From Arachis hypogaea (Eukaryota; Streptophyta; Magnoliopsida; Fabales; Fabaceae), in the NCBI RefSeq assembly GCF_003086295.3, contig NC_092051.1, forward strand, positions 77,074,445-77,138,444: a stretch of DNA of 64,000 bases, given 5' to 3'. This document shows, piece after piece, positions 35,802 to 47,309 of this stretch. Position 1 is the stretch's first letter, and each line of letters opens with the position of its first letter. The notes below the pieces were generated by a model that saw only the letters and a list, made by a program, of their open reading frames with translations, ran no database searches and had not been told where the DNA came from. The translations under genes were made by a program, and so were the position numbers.

Positions 35802-37093
35802 ATGGACCTAAGTGGAAATGAACAATCCAGAAGGACTCTGGGGTCATATGCTAACCCCACTACTGCTTCATATGGGAGTAGTATCTGTATACCCTCCATT
35901 GGAGTCAGTAGCTTTGAGTTGAATCCTCAGCTCATTATCATGGTGCAGCAAAGTTGCCAGTATTCTGGTCTTCCACAGGAAGAACCTACAGAGTTTCTGG
36001 CACATTTTTTATAGATTGCTGACACAGTACATGATAAGAAAGTAGATCAGGATGTCTACAGATTATTACTGTTTCCATTTGCTGTAAAAGACCAAGCTAA
36101 GAGGTGGTTAAATAACCAACCTAAGGCTAGCATAAGGACATGGAAACAACTGTTAGAAAAATTCCTGAATCAATACTTCCCTCTAAAACGGATGACACAA
36201 CTAAGGCTAGATCTATACACATGAGAAAGACAATTGAAGAGGCTCAAGAGCTTATTGATACAGTTGCCAGAAATCAGCATCTGTACCTAAATAGTGAATC
36301 TTCCATGAAAGAAGAGGCTAAAACAGTAACTGCTGAACTCAGTCCTGCAGAACAAATTACTGAATTCAATCAACAATTAGATTTTCTAACAAAATAGCTG
36401 GCCGAATTCAAGGAGATATTACAAGATACAAGAAGGGCTAATATAAACATGGAAGTACAGTTGAAGTAAACAGAACAACAATTATCAAAACAAATAACAG
36501 AAGAATGCCAAGCAGTTCAATTAAGAAGTGGAAAAACATTAAATACCTCACTTCAAGGCAACAGGAAGCCAAGAAATGAACAAACCGCTATTCACGATCC
36601 CTCTGAGGATAGTAAGAGCTCAGAGAGGAATAACTCTAGCATTCAAATGCCAGAAACAAGCAATAATTTGGTGTCAAATGCCCAATGGAAGCTTAGTTTT
36701 GGCGTTCAAACGCCAGGAACAAGTAAGGAGTTGGCGCCCAACGCCACTCTAGCTTCTGACTCTGGCAATCAAATGCCAGTGAGGGATCAGACACACACAA
36801 GTGCTAATAACAACCCCTCTAAAAAGGCTTCTCCAACCACCTCTGTAGGAAGTAAACCTGTAGGAACTAAAGTTGAGGAATACAAAGCCAAGATGCCTTA
36901 TCCTCAAAAACTCCACAAGGAGGAGCAGGATAAGCAATTTGCTCGCTTTGCAGACTATCTTTGGACTCTTGAAATAAAGATTCCGTTTGCAGAGGCACTT
37001 GAGCAAATACCTTCTTATGCCAAGTTCATGAAAGAGATCTTGAGTCATAAGAAGGATTGGAGAGAAACTGAAAGAGTTCTCCTCACTGAATAA
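35802..37093 (+). pseudogene. Gag polyprotein (element G)
   Basis: The start MDLSGNEQSRRTLGSYANP leads into SFELNPQLIIMVQQSCQYSG, the Athila gag N-terminus also in F and H. The frame stops at 36012-36014 and changes before 36140. Gag continues with RKTIEEAQELIDTVARNQHLYLN, stops near 36397 and 36467, then the C-terminal linker (36647-37093) ending KMPYPQKLHKEEQDKQFARFADYLWTLEIKIPFAEAL. The linker DNA at 36642-36780 is built from the palindromic minisatellite. The aromatic SWRNHP segment of F, H and J is not seen; a deletion of central gag is likely. Confidence 0.85.
36642..36780 (+). repeat. Palindromic minisatellite inside gag coding DNA (element G)
   Basis: Contains ATTCAAATGCCAGAAAC, TTGGCGTTCAAACGCCAG, TGGCGCCCAACGCCA and GGCAATCAAATGCCAG at about 40-bp steps. 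The frame stays open and reads SNAQWKLSFGVQTPGTSKEL and similar. Matching units outside genes lie in the LTRs and the post-pol spacer of the same element. Confidence 0.85.
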
Positions 37094-37651
37094 TGCAGTG
37101 CAGTCATTCTGAAAAGCTTTCCAGAAAAGCTTAAAGATCCCGGAAGCTTTCTGATACCATGCACATTAGAGGGTAATTGCACCAGGACAGCTCTATGCGA
37201 TCTTGGGGCAAGTATCAACCTAATACCTGCATCCACCATCAGAAAGCTTGGTTTAACTGAAGAAGTTAAACCGACCCGGATATGTCTCCAACTTGCTGAT
37301 GGCTCCATTAAATACCCATTAGGCGTGATTGAGGACATGATTGTTAGGGTTGGGCCATTCGCCTTTCCCACTGACTTTGTAGTGCTGGAAATGGAGGAGC
37401 ACAAGAGTGCTACTCTCATTCTAGGAAGACCTTTCCTAGCAACTGGACGAACTCTCATTGATGTCCAACAGGGGGAAATAACCCTGAGAGTCAATGAGGA
37501 TGAGTTTAAGTTGAATGCTGTCAAGGCCATGCAGCATCCAGACACACCAAAAGACTGCATGAAAGTTGATCTTGTTGACTCTTTGGTAGAGGAGATCAAC
37601 ATGGTTGAGAGTCTCGAATCAGAGCTAGAAGACATCTTTAAAGATGTTTAG
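37094..37651 (+). pseudogene. Aspartic protease (element G)
   Basis: In frame with the gag tail after a stop at 37091-37093. Active-site loop ALCDLGASINLIP with the canonical D-L-G-A-S, then KPTRICLQLADGSIKYPLGVIEDMIVRVG, FPTDFVVLEMEEH and LILGRPFLATGRTLIDVQQG. The frame stops at 37649-37651; a further stop and a one-base deletion near 37775 separate it from RT. All expected catalytic residues of the protease are present. Confidence 0.88.
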
Positions 37652-37788
37652 CCTGATTTGGAGGATTCAGAAGAATTGAAAGAACTTTTGAAACTTCCTT
37701 AGGAAGAGGAAACACCTCCTAAACTTGAGCTCAAGCCATTACCACCATCCCTGAAATATGCATTTCTGGGAGAAGTGACACTTTTCCA

Positions 37789-38631
37789 GTGATCATAACC
37801 TCTGCTTTAAATCCACTGGAAGAGGAAGCACTAATTCAAGTGCTAAGGACACACAAGACAGCTCTTGGGTGGTCCATAAATGACCTTAAGGGAATAAGCC
37901 CAGCTAGATGCATGCATAAAATCCTATTGGAGGATGATGCTAAGCCAGTGGTTCAACCACAGAGGCGGCTAAATCCAGGCATGAAGGAAGTGGTGCAGAA
38001 GGAGGTCACCAAGTTACTAGAGGCTGGGATTATTTATCCTATTTCTGATAGCCCCTGGGTGAGCCTTATTCAAGTTGTCCCCAAAAAGGGAGGTATGACA
38101 GTGGTTCATAATGAAAAGAATGAACTGGTTCCTACAAGAACAGTTACAGGGTGGCGCATGTGTATTGACTACAGAAGGCTCAATATAGCCACCAGAAAGG
38201 ATCATTTTCCTTTACCATTCATAGACCAGATGCTAGAGAGACTAGCAGGTCATGAATACTACTGCTTTTTGGATGGCTATTCAGGTTATAACCAAATTGC
38301 AGTAGATCCTCAGGACCAAGAGAAAACAACATTTACATGTCCTTCTGGAGTGTTTGCTTATAGAAGGATGCCTTTTGGTCTGTGTAATGCACCTGCAACC
38401 TTTCAGAGGTGCATGCTCTCTATCTTCTCTGATATGGTAGAGAAATTTCTGAAAGTCTTCATGGATGACTTTTCAGTATTTGGAGACTCATTCATCTCCT
38501 GCCTTAACCATTTAGCACTTGTTCTGAAAAGATGCCAAGAGACCAACCTAGTTTTAAACTGGGAAAAATGTCACTTTATGGTAACTGAAGGAATTGTCCT
38601 TGGGCATAAAATTTCAAACAAGGGAATATAG
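37789..38631 (+). pseudogene. Reverse transcriptase (element G)
   Basis: 280 codons. Order: HKILLEDDAKPVVQPQRRLNP, then GIIYPISDSPWVSLIQVVPKKGG, TRTVTGWRMCIDYRRLN, YCFLDGYSGYNQIAVDPQD (first catalytic Asp), RRMPFGLCNAPATFQRCM, and KVFMDDFSVFGDS (the two Asp of the active site). All RT motifs are intact and it ends at a stop at 38629-38631 just after LGHKISNKGI. This is a polymerase domain of usual length; the damage lies in the joins before and after it. Confidence 0.92.
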
Positions 38632-39526
38632 GTGGATCAAGCTAAAGTGGAGGTAATTGAAAAACTACCACCACCTGCTAATGTTAAGGCAATCAGAAGC
38701 TTTCTGGGGCATGCAGGATTCTACAGGAGGTTTATAAAAGATTTTTTCAAAAATTGCAAAACCCCTGAGTAATCTGCTAGCTACTGACACGCCATTTGTG
38801 TTTGACACAAAGTGTCTGCAAGCGTTTGAGACTCTGAAAGCTAAGCTGGTCACAGCACCAGTTATCTCTCCACCAGACTGGACATTACTATTTGAACTAA
38901 TGTGTGATGCCAGTGACCATGCCATTGGTGCAGTACTGGGGCAGAGGCATGACAAGCTTTTGCATGTCATTTATTATGCTAGCCGCATTTTAAATGATGC
39001 CCAAAAAAACTACACAACCACAGAAAAAGAATTGCTTGCAGTGGTTTATGCCATTGACAAGTTTAGATCATACTTAGTAGGATCCAAAGTGATTGTGTAC
39101 ACTGACCATGCTGCTCTCAAATATCTACTCACAAAGCAGGATTCAAAACCCAGGCTCATAAGATGGGTGTTGCTTCTGCAGGAGTTTGATATAGAAATAA
39201 GAGACAGAAAAGGGACAGAAAACCAAGTGGCTGACCATCTATCCCGGATAGAGCCAGTAGAAGGGGCGTCCTTTCCCTCTATTGAGATCTCTGAAACCTT
39301 TCCAGATGAGCATTTGTTTGCCATTCAGGAAACACCATGGTTTGCAGACATTGCAAACTATAAAGCTGCAAGGTTCATACCCAAGGAGTACAGCAGGAAG
39401 CAAAAGAAAAAATTAATTACTGATGCAAAGTACTACTTGTGGGATGAACCCTATCTCTTTAAGAGATGTGCAGACGGAATAATCCGTAGGTGTGTGCCTA
39501 GAGAAGAAGCACAGAGGATCTTATGA
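38632..39526 (+). pseudogene. RT connection and RNase H (element G)
   Basis: The connection segment runs in the RT frame to about 38750, where a run of six T's carries a one-base insertion. RNase H (38798-39526) keeps all four acidic positions: [26 protein letters not shown] and NQVADHLSR. It then runs into the N-terminal part of integrase ([19 protein letters not shown]) and loses frame near 39520. Confidence 0.9.
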
Positions 39527-40614
39527 AATTGCCATGGATCACAATATGGAGGCCATTTCGGAGGTGAGCGAACAGCCACCAAGGTCCTCCAATGTAGCTT
39601 CTACTGGCCTACCCTCTATAGAGATTCCCGAGAGTTTGTACGTAACTGTGACAGTTGCCAGAAAGCTGGTAATCTGCCTCATGATTACGCCATGCCTCAA
39701 CAAGGGATCTTGGAGATTGAGTTGTTTGATGTATGGGGAATTGACTTCATGGGGCCTTTTCCACCATCATACTCAAACACTTATATTCTGGTGGCAGTCG
39801 ACTATGTATTCAAATGCGTAGAGGCCATTGCCACACCCACTAATGATACTAAGACTGTGCTGAAATTCCTCCAGAAACATATCTTCAGCAGGTTTGCTGT
39901 CCCTAGAGCACTAAGTAGTGATGGGGCACTCACTTCTGCAACAAACAGCTTTACTCTGCTATGGTCCGGTATGGAATTAGCCACAAGGTGGCAACTCCAT
40001 ACCATCCACAGACAAATGGGCAAGTTGACGTCTCTAATAGAGAACTAAAAAGAATCCTGGAACGGACTGTAAGTACCCGTAAAAAGGATTGGGCAAGAAG
40101 CTTGGATGATGCTCTGTGGGCTTACAGAACAGCATTCAAGACTCATATAGGGACCTCTCCATACCAGCTTGTGTATGGTAAGGCCTGTCATCTGCCCGTG
40201 GAACTGGAGCATAAGGCCTACTGGGAAACCAGATTCCTAAACTTTGATGCCAAATTAGCTGGAGAAAAAAGATTGCTCCAGCTGAATGAGCTAGAGGAAT
40301 TCAGACTCACTGCTTTCGAAAATGTCAAGCTTTACAAAGAGAAAGCAAAAAGGTGGCATGACAGAAAGCTGTCATCTAGAGTCTTTGAACCAGGACAGAA
40401 AGTTCTGCTGTTTAACTCTAGGCTCAGGCTATTCCCCGGGAAACTGAAATCCCAGTGGAGGGGACCATATGTGATTACATGTTTATCACCATATGGCTAT
40501 GTGGAGCTTCAAGACATTGATTCTAATAAGAAGTTCATTGTTAATGGACAGAGAATCAAGCACTATCTTGAAGGCAATGTTGAGCAAGAGTGCTCAAGGC
40601 TGAGGCTAGATTAA
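39492..40614 (+). pseudogene. Integrase (element G)
   Basis: Three overlapping ORFs in different frames. The zinc-binding HHCC segment lies at about 39535-39670, with the CDSCQKAG half seen only in a shifted frame. The catalytic core is at 39692-40048 ([11 protein letters not shown] with the first Asp; SSDGAL with the second) and 39961-40614 ([20 protein letters not shown] with the Glu). Then come [20 protein letters not shown] and [12 protein letters not shown], the C-terminal domain. The D-D-E triad is present but never in one frame. No chromodomain is seen, in agreement with the Athila clade. Confidence 0.88.
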
Positions 40615-41238
40615 AAGCTCAGCAAGGTCCAGCTAAAGACAATAAAGAAGTGCTTGTTGGGAGGCAACCCAATGTTATTTAATTATATCTATTTATTTTC
40701 TATTGCTATTTTATGTCTTCTTAAGGTTGATGATCATGTGCAGTCACAAAAACTACTGAAAAATCAAAAACAGAACAAAAATAGCACACCGTGGAGGAGG
40801 AGTATTCTGGCGTTTAAAGGCCAGAAACAAGCATCTGTCTGACGTTTAACGCCAGAAACAGGCATCTACCTGGCGTTAAACGCCAGAAACAAGCTATATT
40901 TGGGCGTTTAACGCCAGAAACAGACAGTAGTCTGGCGTTAAACGCCAAGATTGCACAGCAAGGGCATTTTACATGCCTAATTGGAGCAGGGATGTTAAGT
41001 CCTTGACCCCACAGGATCCCCTCAGGATCTGTGGACCCCACAGGATCCCTACCTTTCCTTCTTCATTTTCACACAACACAACCCTCTCTTCTTCCACTTG
41101 GCCGAATACATCGTCTTCCCCCATCTCCTCCACTTTCTTCTTCTTCTACTACTTTCTCTCTTCTTTTGCTCGGGGACGAGCAAACCTTCTAAGTTTGGTG
41201 TGGAAAAAGCATTGCTTTTTCTTTGTTTTTCCATAACC
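40615..41238 (+). other. Post-pol spacer of element G
   Basis: In order: a TTGGG-AGGCAA-CCCAA hairpin (40657-40672), the palindromic minisatellite (40807-40950), a CTGTGG/CCACAG inverted repeat with GGATCC-rich flanks (41005-41050), and the module TTTGCTCG-GGGA-CGAGCAAA plus CTAAGTTTGGTGTGG (41165-41203). The same order occurs between protease and ORF2 in F and H. The ORFs listed here (40654-40842, 40814-41041, 40973-41236) are chance. Confidence 0.8.
40807..40950. repeat. TGGCGTTAAACGCCA minisatellite (element G spacer)
   Basis: Four units of about 37-40 bp: GGCGTTTAAAGGCCAG, GACGTTTAACGCCAG, TGGCGTTAAACGCCAG and GGCGTTTAACGCCAG, joined by 'aaacaggcatctacc'-like spacers. Confidence 0.9.
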
Positions 41239-41366
41239 ACTAATGCCCCAAGGGATGCACTTCCCTCCACAAAACTATTAGGAGCAACAAAGACAAGGAA
41301 GGGACATAGAGGAGCTCAAGAGCACCATTGGTTTTTCAAGAAGAGGAATACGCCACCCTCACTAAG
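41239..41366 (+). pseudogene. ORF2 remnant of element G
   Basis: About 130 bp that match only the far end of ORF2 of F and H: CACAAAACTATT, then CAAAGACAAGGAAG and GAGGAGCTCAAGAGC, ending with the 'ctcactaaggtgga' that follows the ORF2 stop. The first 330 or so codons of ORF2 are missing. The upstream module and the 3' UTR are kept, so a deletion inside ORF2 explains it. Confidence 0.8.
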
Positions 41367-42490
41367 GTGGACCTGTTCCTTAATCTCCTTGTTCTTATTT
41401 TCCTGTTTTTTGTTTATTATGCTTTATGTTTTATTTATATTTGTGTCTTTACTATATGATCACTAGTATCTAAGTGTCTATGTCTTAAAGATATGAATGT
41501 CCTATGAATCCATCACCTTTCTTAAATGAAAAATATTTTTTGAAAAAGAAAAAGAAGTACATGAATTTTTGAATTTTAAAATAGTTTAATTATTTTGATG
41601 TGGTGGCAACACATTTTTGTTTTCTGAATGAATGCTTGAACGGTGCATATGTCTTTTGAAGTTGCTATTTATGAATGTTAAATATGTTGGCTCTTGAAAG
41701 AATGATGAACAGGAGACATGTTATTTGATAATCTGAAAAATCATAAAAATGATTCTTGAAGCAAGAAAAAGCAGTGAATACAGAAAGCTTGCGAAAAAAA
41801 AAAAGAAAAAAAATGGGCGAAAAAAATAGAAAAAAAAAAAAGAAGAAGCAAGCAGAAAAAGCCAATAGCCCTTAAACCCAAAAGGCAAGGGTAATAAAAA
41901 AAGATCCAACGCTTTGAGCATCAGTGGATAGGAGGGCCTAAAGGAATAAAATCCTGGCTTAAGTGGCTAAACCAAGCTGTCCCTAACCATGTGCTTGTGG
42001 TGTGAAGGTGTCAAGTGAAAACTTGAGACTGAGCAGTTAAAGTCAAGGTCCAAAGAAAAAAAAAGAGTGTGCTTAAGAACCCTGGACACCTCTAATTGGG
42101 GACTTTAGCAAAGCTGAGTCACAATCTAAAAAGGTTCACCCAGTTATGTGTCTGTGGCATTTATGTATCCGGTGGTAATACTGGAAAACAAAGTGCTTAG
42201 GGCCACGGCCAAGACTCATAAAGTAGCTGTGTTCAAGAATCAACATACTAAACTAGGAGAATCAATAACACTATCTGAATTCTGAGTTCCTATAGATGCC
42301 AATCATTCTGAACCTCAATGGATAAAGTGAGATGCCAAAACTATTCAAGAGGCAAAAAGCTAATAGCCCCACTCATCTAATTAAGACTAATCTTCATAGA
42401 TGTTTTTGAAATTTATTGTATATTCTCTTCTTTTTATCCTACCTTTTTTTTAGTTGCTTGGGGACAAGCAACAATTTAAGTTTGGTGTTG
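41367..42490 (+). promoter_or_regulatory. 3' UTR of element G with pre-LTR hairpin module
   Basis: Non-coding; ends GTTGCTTG-GGGA-CAAGCAAC (42453-42472), three bases, then TTTAAGTTTGGTGTTG (42475-42490) touching the 3' LTR. No run of purines longer than about four precedes the LTR, which is unusual for a plus-strand primer site. A-rich tract at 41790-41860. Minus-strand ORFs there are low complexity. Confidence 0.8.
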
Positions 42491-44029
42491 TGATGAGCGG
42501 ATAATTTATACGCTTTTTGGCATTGTTTTTAGTATGTTTTCAGTGTAATTTAGTTAGTTTTTATTATATTTCTGTTAGTTTTTAAATAAAAATCACAATT
42601 CTGGACTTTACTATGAGTTTGTGTGTTTTTCTATAATTTCAGGTATTTTCTAGCTGAAATTGAGGGAGCTGAGCAAAAATCTGATTCAGGCTGAAAAAGG
42701 ACTGCTGATGCTGTTGGATTCTGACCTCCCTGCACTCAAAGTGGATTTTTTGGAGCTACAAAACTCCAAATGGTGCGCTCTCAATTGCATTGGAAAGTAG
42801 ACATCCAGGGATTTCCAGCAATATATATAGTCCATACTTCGCTCAAGGATAGATGACGTAAACTGGCGTTCAACGCCAGTTCCATGTTGCAGTCTGGCTT
42901 CAAACGCCAGAAACAGGTTACAAATGGGAGTTGAACGCCAGAAACAAGTTACAACCTGGCGTTTAACTCCAGAAACAGCTTAGGCACGTGAGAAGCTTAA
43001 GTCTCAGCCCTAGCACACACCAAGTGGGCCCCAGAAGTGGATTTCTGCACCATCTATCATAGTTTATTCATTTTCTGTAAACCTAGGTTACTAGTTTAGT
43101 ATTTAAACAACTTTTAGAGGTCTAGTTTCGCAGCTCATGACATTTTAGATCTGAACTTTGTACTCTTTGACGGCATGAGTCTCTGAACTCCATTGTTAGG
43201 GGTGAGGAGCTCCGCTGTGTTTCGATGAATTAATGCAACTATTTCTGTTTTCTATTCAAACACGCTTGTTTCTATCTAAGACGTTCATTCGCACTTCAAT
43301 ATGATGAATGTGATGATCCGTGACACTCATCACCATTCTTAACCTATGAACGTGTGCCTGACAACCACCTCCGTTCTACCTTTGATTGAATGAACATCTC
43401 TTGGATTCCTTAATCAAAATCTTCGTGGTATAAGCTAGAATCCATTGGCAGCATTCTTGAGAATCCAGAAAGTCTAAACCTTGTCTGTGGTATTCCGAGT
43501 AGGATTCAGGGATTGAATGACTGTGACGAGCTTCAAACTCACAAGGGTTGGGCATAGTGACAGACGCAAAAGGATCAATGGATCCTATTCCAGCATGAGT
43601 GAGAACCGACAGATGATTAGCCGTGCGGTGACAGCGCACCTGGACCCTTTTCATTGAGAGGACGGATGGTAGCCATTGACAACGGTGATCCACCAACACA
43701 CAGCTTGCCATAGGAGGAACCTTGTGTGCATGAAGAAGAAGGTAGGGAGAAAGCAGAGATTCAGAAGACAAAGCATCTCCAAAACTCCAACATATTCTCC
43801 ATTACTGCAGAACAAGTATTTAATCCATGCTCTTTTATTCTTCGCAATTCATGCTAATAATTATAATTGATTTCCTGACTAAGATTTACAAGATAACCAT
43901 AGATTGCTTCAAACCAACAATCTCCGTGGGATCGACCCTTACTCACGTAAGGTATTACTTGGACGACCCAGTGCACTTGCTGGTTAGTGGTACGAGTTGT
44001 GAAAAGTGTGATTCACAATTCGTGCACCA
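42491..44029 (+). repeat. 3' LTR of element G
   Basis: 1539 bp, near-identical to 32749-34288. Palindromic words at 42857-42975. Ends CGTGCACCA, then the gtgag target duplication. Confidence 0.93.
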
Positions 44030-44034
44030 GTGAG

Positions 44035-45732
44035 CAAGGGAGGTTCATCTTCCCAAGTCTCATTACCAAATAATTTAGCATTCAGCTTCATGATTGCACC
44101 AAGGTATTTAGCAACTTGCTCTTCAGTAATATCTTCATCCTCTTCAGAGGAAGAATACTTATCAGAGCTCATGAAGGGCAGAAGGAGGTTCAATGGAGTC
44201 TCTATGGTCTCTAGATGAGCCTCAGATTCCTTTGGTTCCTCAAAGGGATACTCTTTATTGGTCACTGAATGTCCCAGGAGGTCTTCCTCACTAGGATTCA
44301 CGTTCTCCTCCTCCTCTTTGGGTTCGGCCACATCATGTAACGCTATGGCCTTGCACTCTCTTTTTGGATTTTCTTCTGTATTGCTTGGGAGAGTACTTGG
44401 AGGGATTTCAGTACCTCTTTTACTCAGCTGGCCCACTTGTGCCTCCAAATTTATAATGGAGGACCTTGTTTCATTCATGAAACATACAGTGGCCTTAGAT
44501 AGATCAGAGACTATATTTAATAAGCTAGATGGATTCTGCTCAGAATTCTTTGTCCGTTGCTGAGTGGATGATGGAAAAGGCTTGCTATTGCTAAACCTGT
44601 TTCTTCCACCATTATTAAAGCCTTGTTGAGGCTTTTGTTGATCCTTCCATGAGAAATTTGGATGATTTCTCCATGAGAAATTATAGGTGTTTCCATAGGG
44701 TTCACCCATATAATTCACCTCTGCTATTGCAGAGTTCTCAGGATCATAAGCTTCTTCTTCAGAAGAGGCCTCTTTAGTACTGTTGGATGATTCCTTCAAT
44801 CCATTCAGACTCTGAGAGATCATATTGACTTGTTGAGTCAATATTTTATTCTGAGCCAATATGGCATTCAGAGTATCAATTTCAAGAACTCCCTTCCTCT
44901 GAGGCGTCCCATTACTCATAGGATTCCTTTCAGAAGTGTACATGAACTGGTTATTTGCAACCATGTCAATGAGTTCTTGAGCTTCTGCAGGCGTTTTCTT
45001 TAGGTGAATGGATCCACCTGTAGAATTGTCCAATGACATCTTTGATAGTTCAGACAGACCATCATAGAATATATCCAGGATGGTCCATTCTGAAAGCATG
45101 TCAGAAGGACACTTTTTGGTCAGTTCCTTGTATCTCTCCCAAGCTTCATTGAGAGATTCACCTTCTTTTTGTCTGAAGGTTTGAACATCCACTCTAAGCT
45201 TGCTAAGCTTTTGAGGAGGAAAGAACTTGGCTAAGAAAGCCGTGACCAGCTTATCCCAAGAGTCCAGGCTGTCTTTAGGTTGAGAGTCTAACCATATTCT
45301 AGCTCTGTCTCTTACAGCAAATGGGAAAAGCATAAGCCTGTAGACCTCGGGATCAACCCCATTGGTCTTAACAGAATCACAGATCTGCAAGAATTCAGTT
45401 AACAACTGAAAAGGATCTTCTGATGGAAGTCCATAAAACTTGCAGTTCTGTTGCATCAGAGAAACTAATTGAGGTTTTAGCTCAAAATTGTTTGCTCCAA
45501 TGGCAGGGATTAAGATGCTTCTTCCATGTAAATTGGAATTTGGTACAGTAAAGTCACCAAGCATCTTCCTTGCATTGTTATTATTTTCGGCCATGCCTCC
45601 TTCTTTTTCAAAAATTTCTGTCAAATTTTCTCCAGAGAGTTGTGCTTTAGCTTTCCTTAGCATCCTCTTCAGAGTCCTTTCAGGTTTAGGATCAGCTTCA
45701 ACAAGAATGTTCTTATCCTTGTTCCTGCTCAT
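44035..45732 (-). CDS. Gag polyprotein of element F, open up to the G insertion
   Basis: About 566 codons from ATG at 45732, uninterrupted until G splits it at 44034. The start MSRNKDKNILVEADPKPERT precedes [17 protein letters not shown] and [21 protein letters not shown]; the capsid-like part has [37 protein letters not shown] and SLNEAWERYKELTKKCP, the conserved retrotransposon gag fold. Then [20 protein letters not shown], an acidic linker, [16 protein letters not shown] in place of a zinc knuckle, and an acidic tail before protease. The last codons of the raw ORF (43984-44034) belong to the LTR of G. It is the best-preserved gag here. Confidence 0.9.
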
Positions 45733-47285
45733 ATGAAAAAGAAGAAAACAGAAAAGAAGAGGAATCCTCTATGTCACAGTATAGAGATTCCTTTATGTGA
45801 GTAGAAGAAGAAAAGAAATTCGAACACAGGAAGAGGGAGATGGTTCGAATTTTTAAGAAGAAGAGAAGTGTTAGTAGATAAATAAATAATTAGAAGGAGG
45901 TGAGAGAGGAGAATTTTCGAAAATTAAAATAAAAAAATATTTTTGTTTTTAATTTAAAATTAAAATTAAAATTCGAAAATTAAGAAAGGAAAATTAAATC
46001 AAATAAATTAAATTTAAAACAAATAGTTAATTAAAAAGAAAATTTTAGAAAAAGGGGAAGGTGATTTTCGAAAATTAGAGATAGAATTAGTTAGGTAGTT
46101 TTGAGAAAAAGATAAGAATCAAACAAAAAAATAGGATTAGTTTGAAAAAGATTTGAAAATCAATTTTTGAAAAGATAAGAGGTTAGAAAAGAAGTTAGAA
46201 AAGATTCTGAAATTGATTTTGAAAAGATGTGATTGAAACTTATTTTGAAAAAGATTTGAAAAAGAAATTAAAAAAAAGATTTGATTTTGAAAATTAAAGT
46301 TGATTACTTGACTAACAAGAAACAAAAAGATATGATTTAAAATTTAAAGATTGAACCTTTCTTAAGAGGCAAGTAACAAACTTAAAAATTTTGAATCAAT
46401 CACATTAATTGTTAGCATTAATTTCGAAAATATGAAATAAAAATAAGAAAAAGATTTTTGAAAATTATTTTGAAATTTTCAAAAATCATAAAAGAAAAAT
46501 GAGAAAGATTTGATTTTTGAAAAAGATTTGAAAAAGATAGAATTTTTTAAATTGAAAATTTGATTTGACTTATAAGAAACAACTAGATTTTAAAAATTTT
46601 GAAAAAGTCAACTCAAATTTTCGAATTTGATGAGAAGAAAAAGGGAAAGATATTTTTTTAATTTTTGAATTTTAATGATGAGAGAGAAAAACATCAAAAA
46701 GACTCAATGTATGAAAATTTTGGATCAAAACAAATGATGCATGCAAGAACACTATGAATGTCAAGATGAACACCAAGAACACTTTGAAGATCAAGATGAA
46801 CATCAAGACTTATTTTTGAAAATTTTTCAAGAAAAGAAAATATGCAAGAAACCAAACTTAGAAATTTTTAATTTTTTAGACACTATGAATTCAAAAATGC
46901 ATATGAAAAACAACAAAAGACACAAAACAAGAAAATATGATGATCAAACAAGAAGACTTACCAAGAACAACTTGAAGATCATGAAGAACACCATGCATGA
47001 ATTTTTCAAAAAAAATGTATAAATTTTAAAAACGTGCAATTGACACCAATCTTAAAAATTGACTCTAGACTCAAACAAGAAACACAAAATATTTTTGGTT
47101 TTTATGATTTTATAAATTTATTTTTGGATTTTTGATTTTTCGAAAATTAATTGGGAAAAACGAAAAAGAAGTAAATATATTTTTTTTTGTATTTTTCGAA
47201 AATAAGAAATAAAAAGCTTAAAATTAAAATAAAATTACCTAATCTGAGCAACAAGATGAACCGTCAGTTGTCCAAATTCGAACAA
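45733..47285 (-). other. Leader of element F
   Basis: About 1.55 kb, A-rich on the + strand (T-rich in element sense), with GAAAA/TTTTC words. Degenerate AAGTTTGGTGT words appear in reverse complement near 46850 and 47045. The 93-codon ORF at 46741-47022 and others are antisense and low complexity. No gene. Confidence 0.75.
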
Positions 47286-47303
47286 TCCCCGGCAACGGCG
47301 CCA
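47286..47303 (-). promoter_or_regulatory. Primer binding site for tRNA-Asp (element F)
   Basis: The + strand TCCCCGGCAACGGCGCCA is a perfect reverse complement of the tRNA-Asp site, six bases from the LTR edge at 47310. Confidence 0.95.
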
Positions 47304-47309
47304 AAAACT

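Larger units (their letters stand above)
32749..44029 (+). mobile_element. Athila-type retrotransposon with pol (G), complete but mutated, nested in F
   Basis: 11,281 bp with target duplication gtgag at 32744-32748 and 44030-44034. LTRs of 1540 and 1539 bp start TGATGAGCGG; they differ at a few dozen positions by eye, so it is the youngest clearly dated insertion of the nest. Order: 5' LTR, tRNA-Asp primer site, leader, gag, protease, RT, RNase H, integrase, hairpin, palindromic array, ORF2 remnant, 3' UTR, hairpin module, 3' LTR. It is the only copy in the window with all pol domains. Stops and frameshifts in gag and pol make it inactive now. Confidence 0.93.

Noticed and set aside
41665..41921. 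Phe-rich minus-strand ORFs (also 29497-29715) as small membrane proteins
   Set aside because: They are poly-A/poly-T tracts of the 3' UTR read as protein.
43984..44034. Last 17 codons of the F gag ORF as a gag C-terminus
   Set aside because: They lie in the LTR of G and the target duplication; the true frame resumes at 32748.
44258..44563. 101-codon ORF antisense to F gag (with a copy at 59514-59819 antisense to H gag)
   Set aside because: It mirrors the conserved gag codons on the other strand; the pair is a shadow of gag homology.
47286..47303. tRNA-Asp gene end
   Set aside because: Only the last 18 bases are present, placed next to an LTR; it is a primer binding site, like the others at 16776, 25778, 34295 and 56463.
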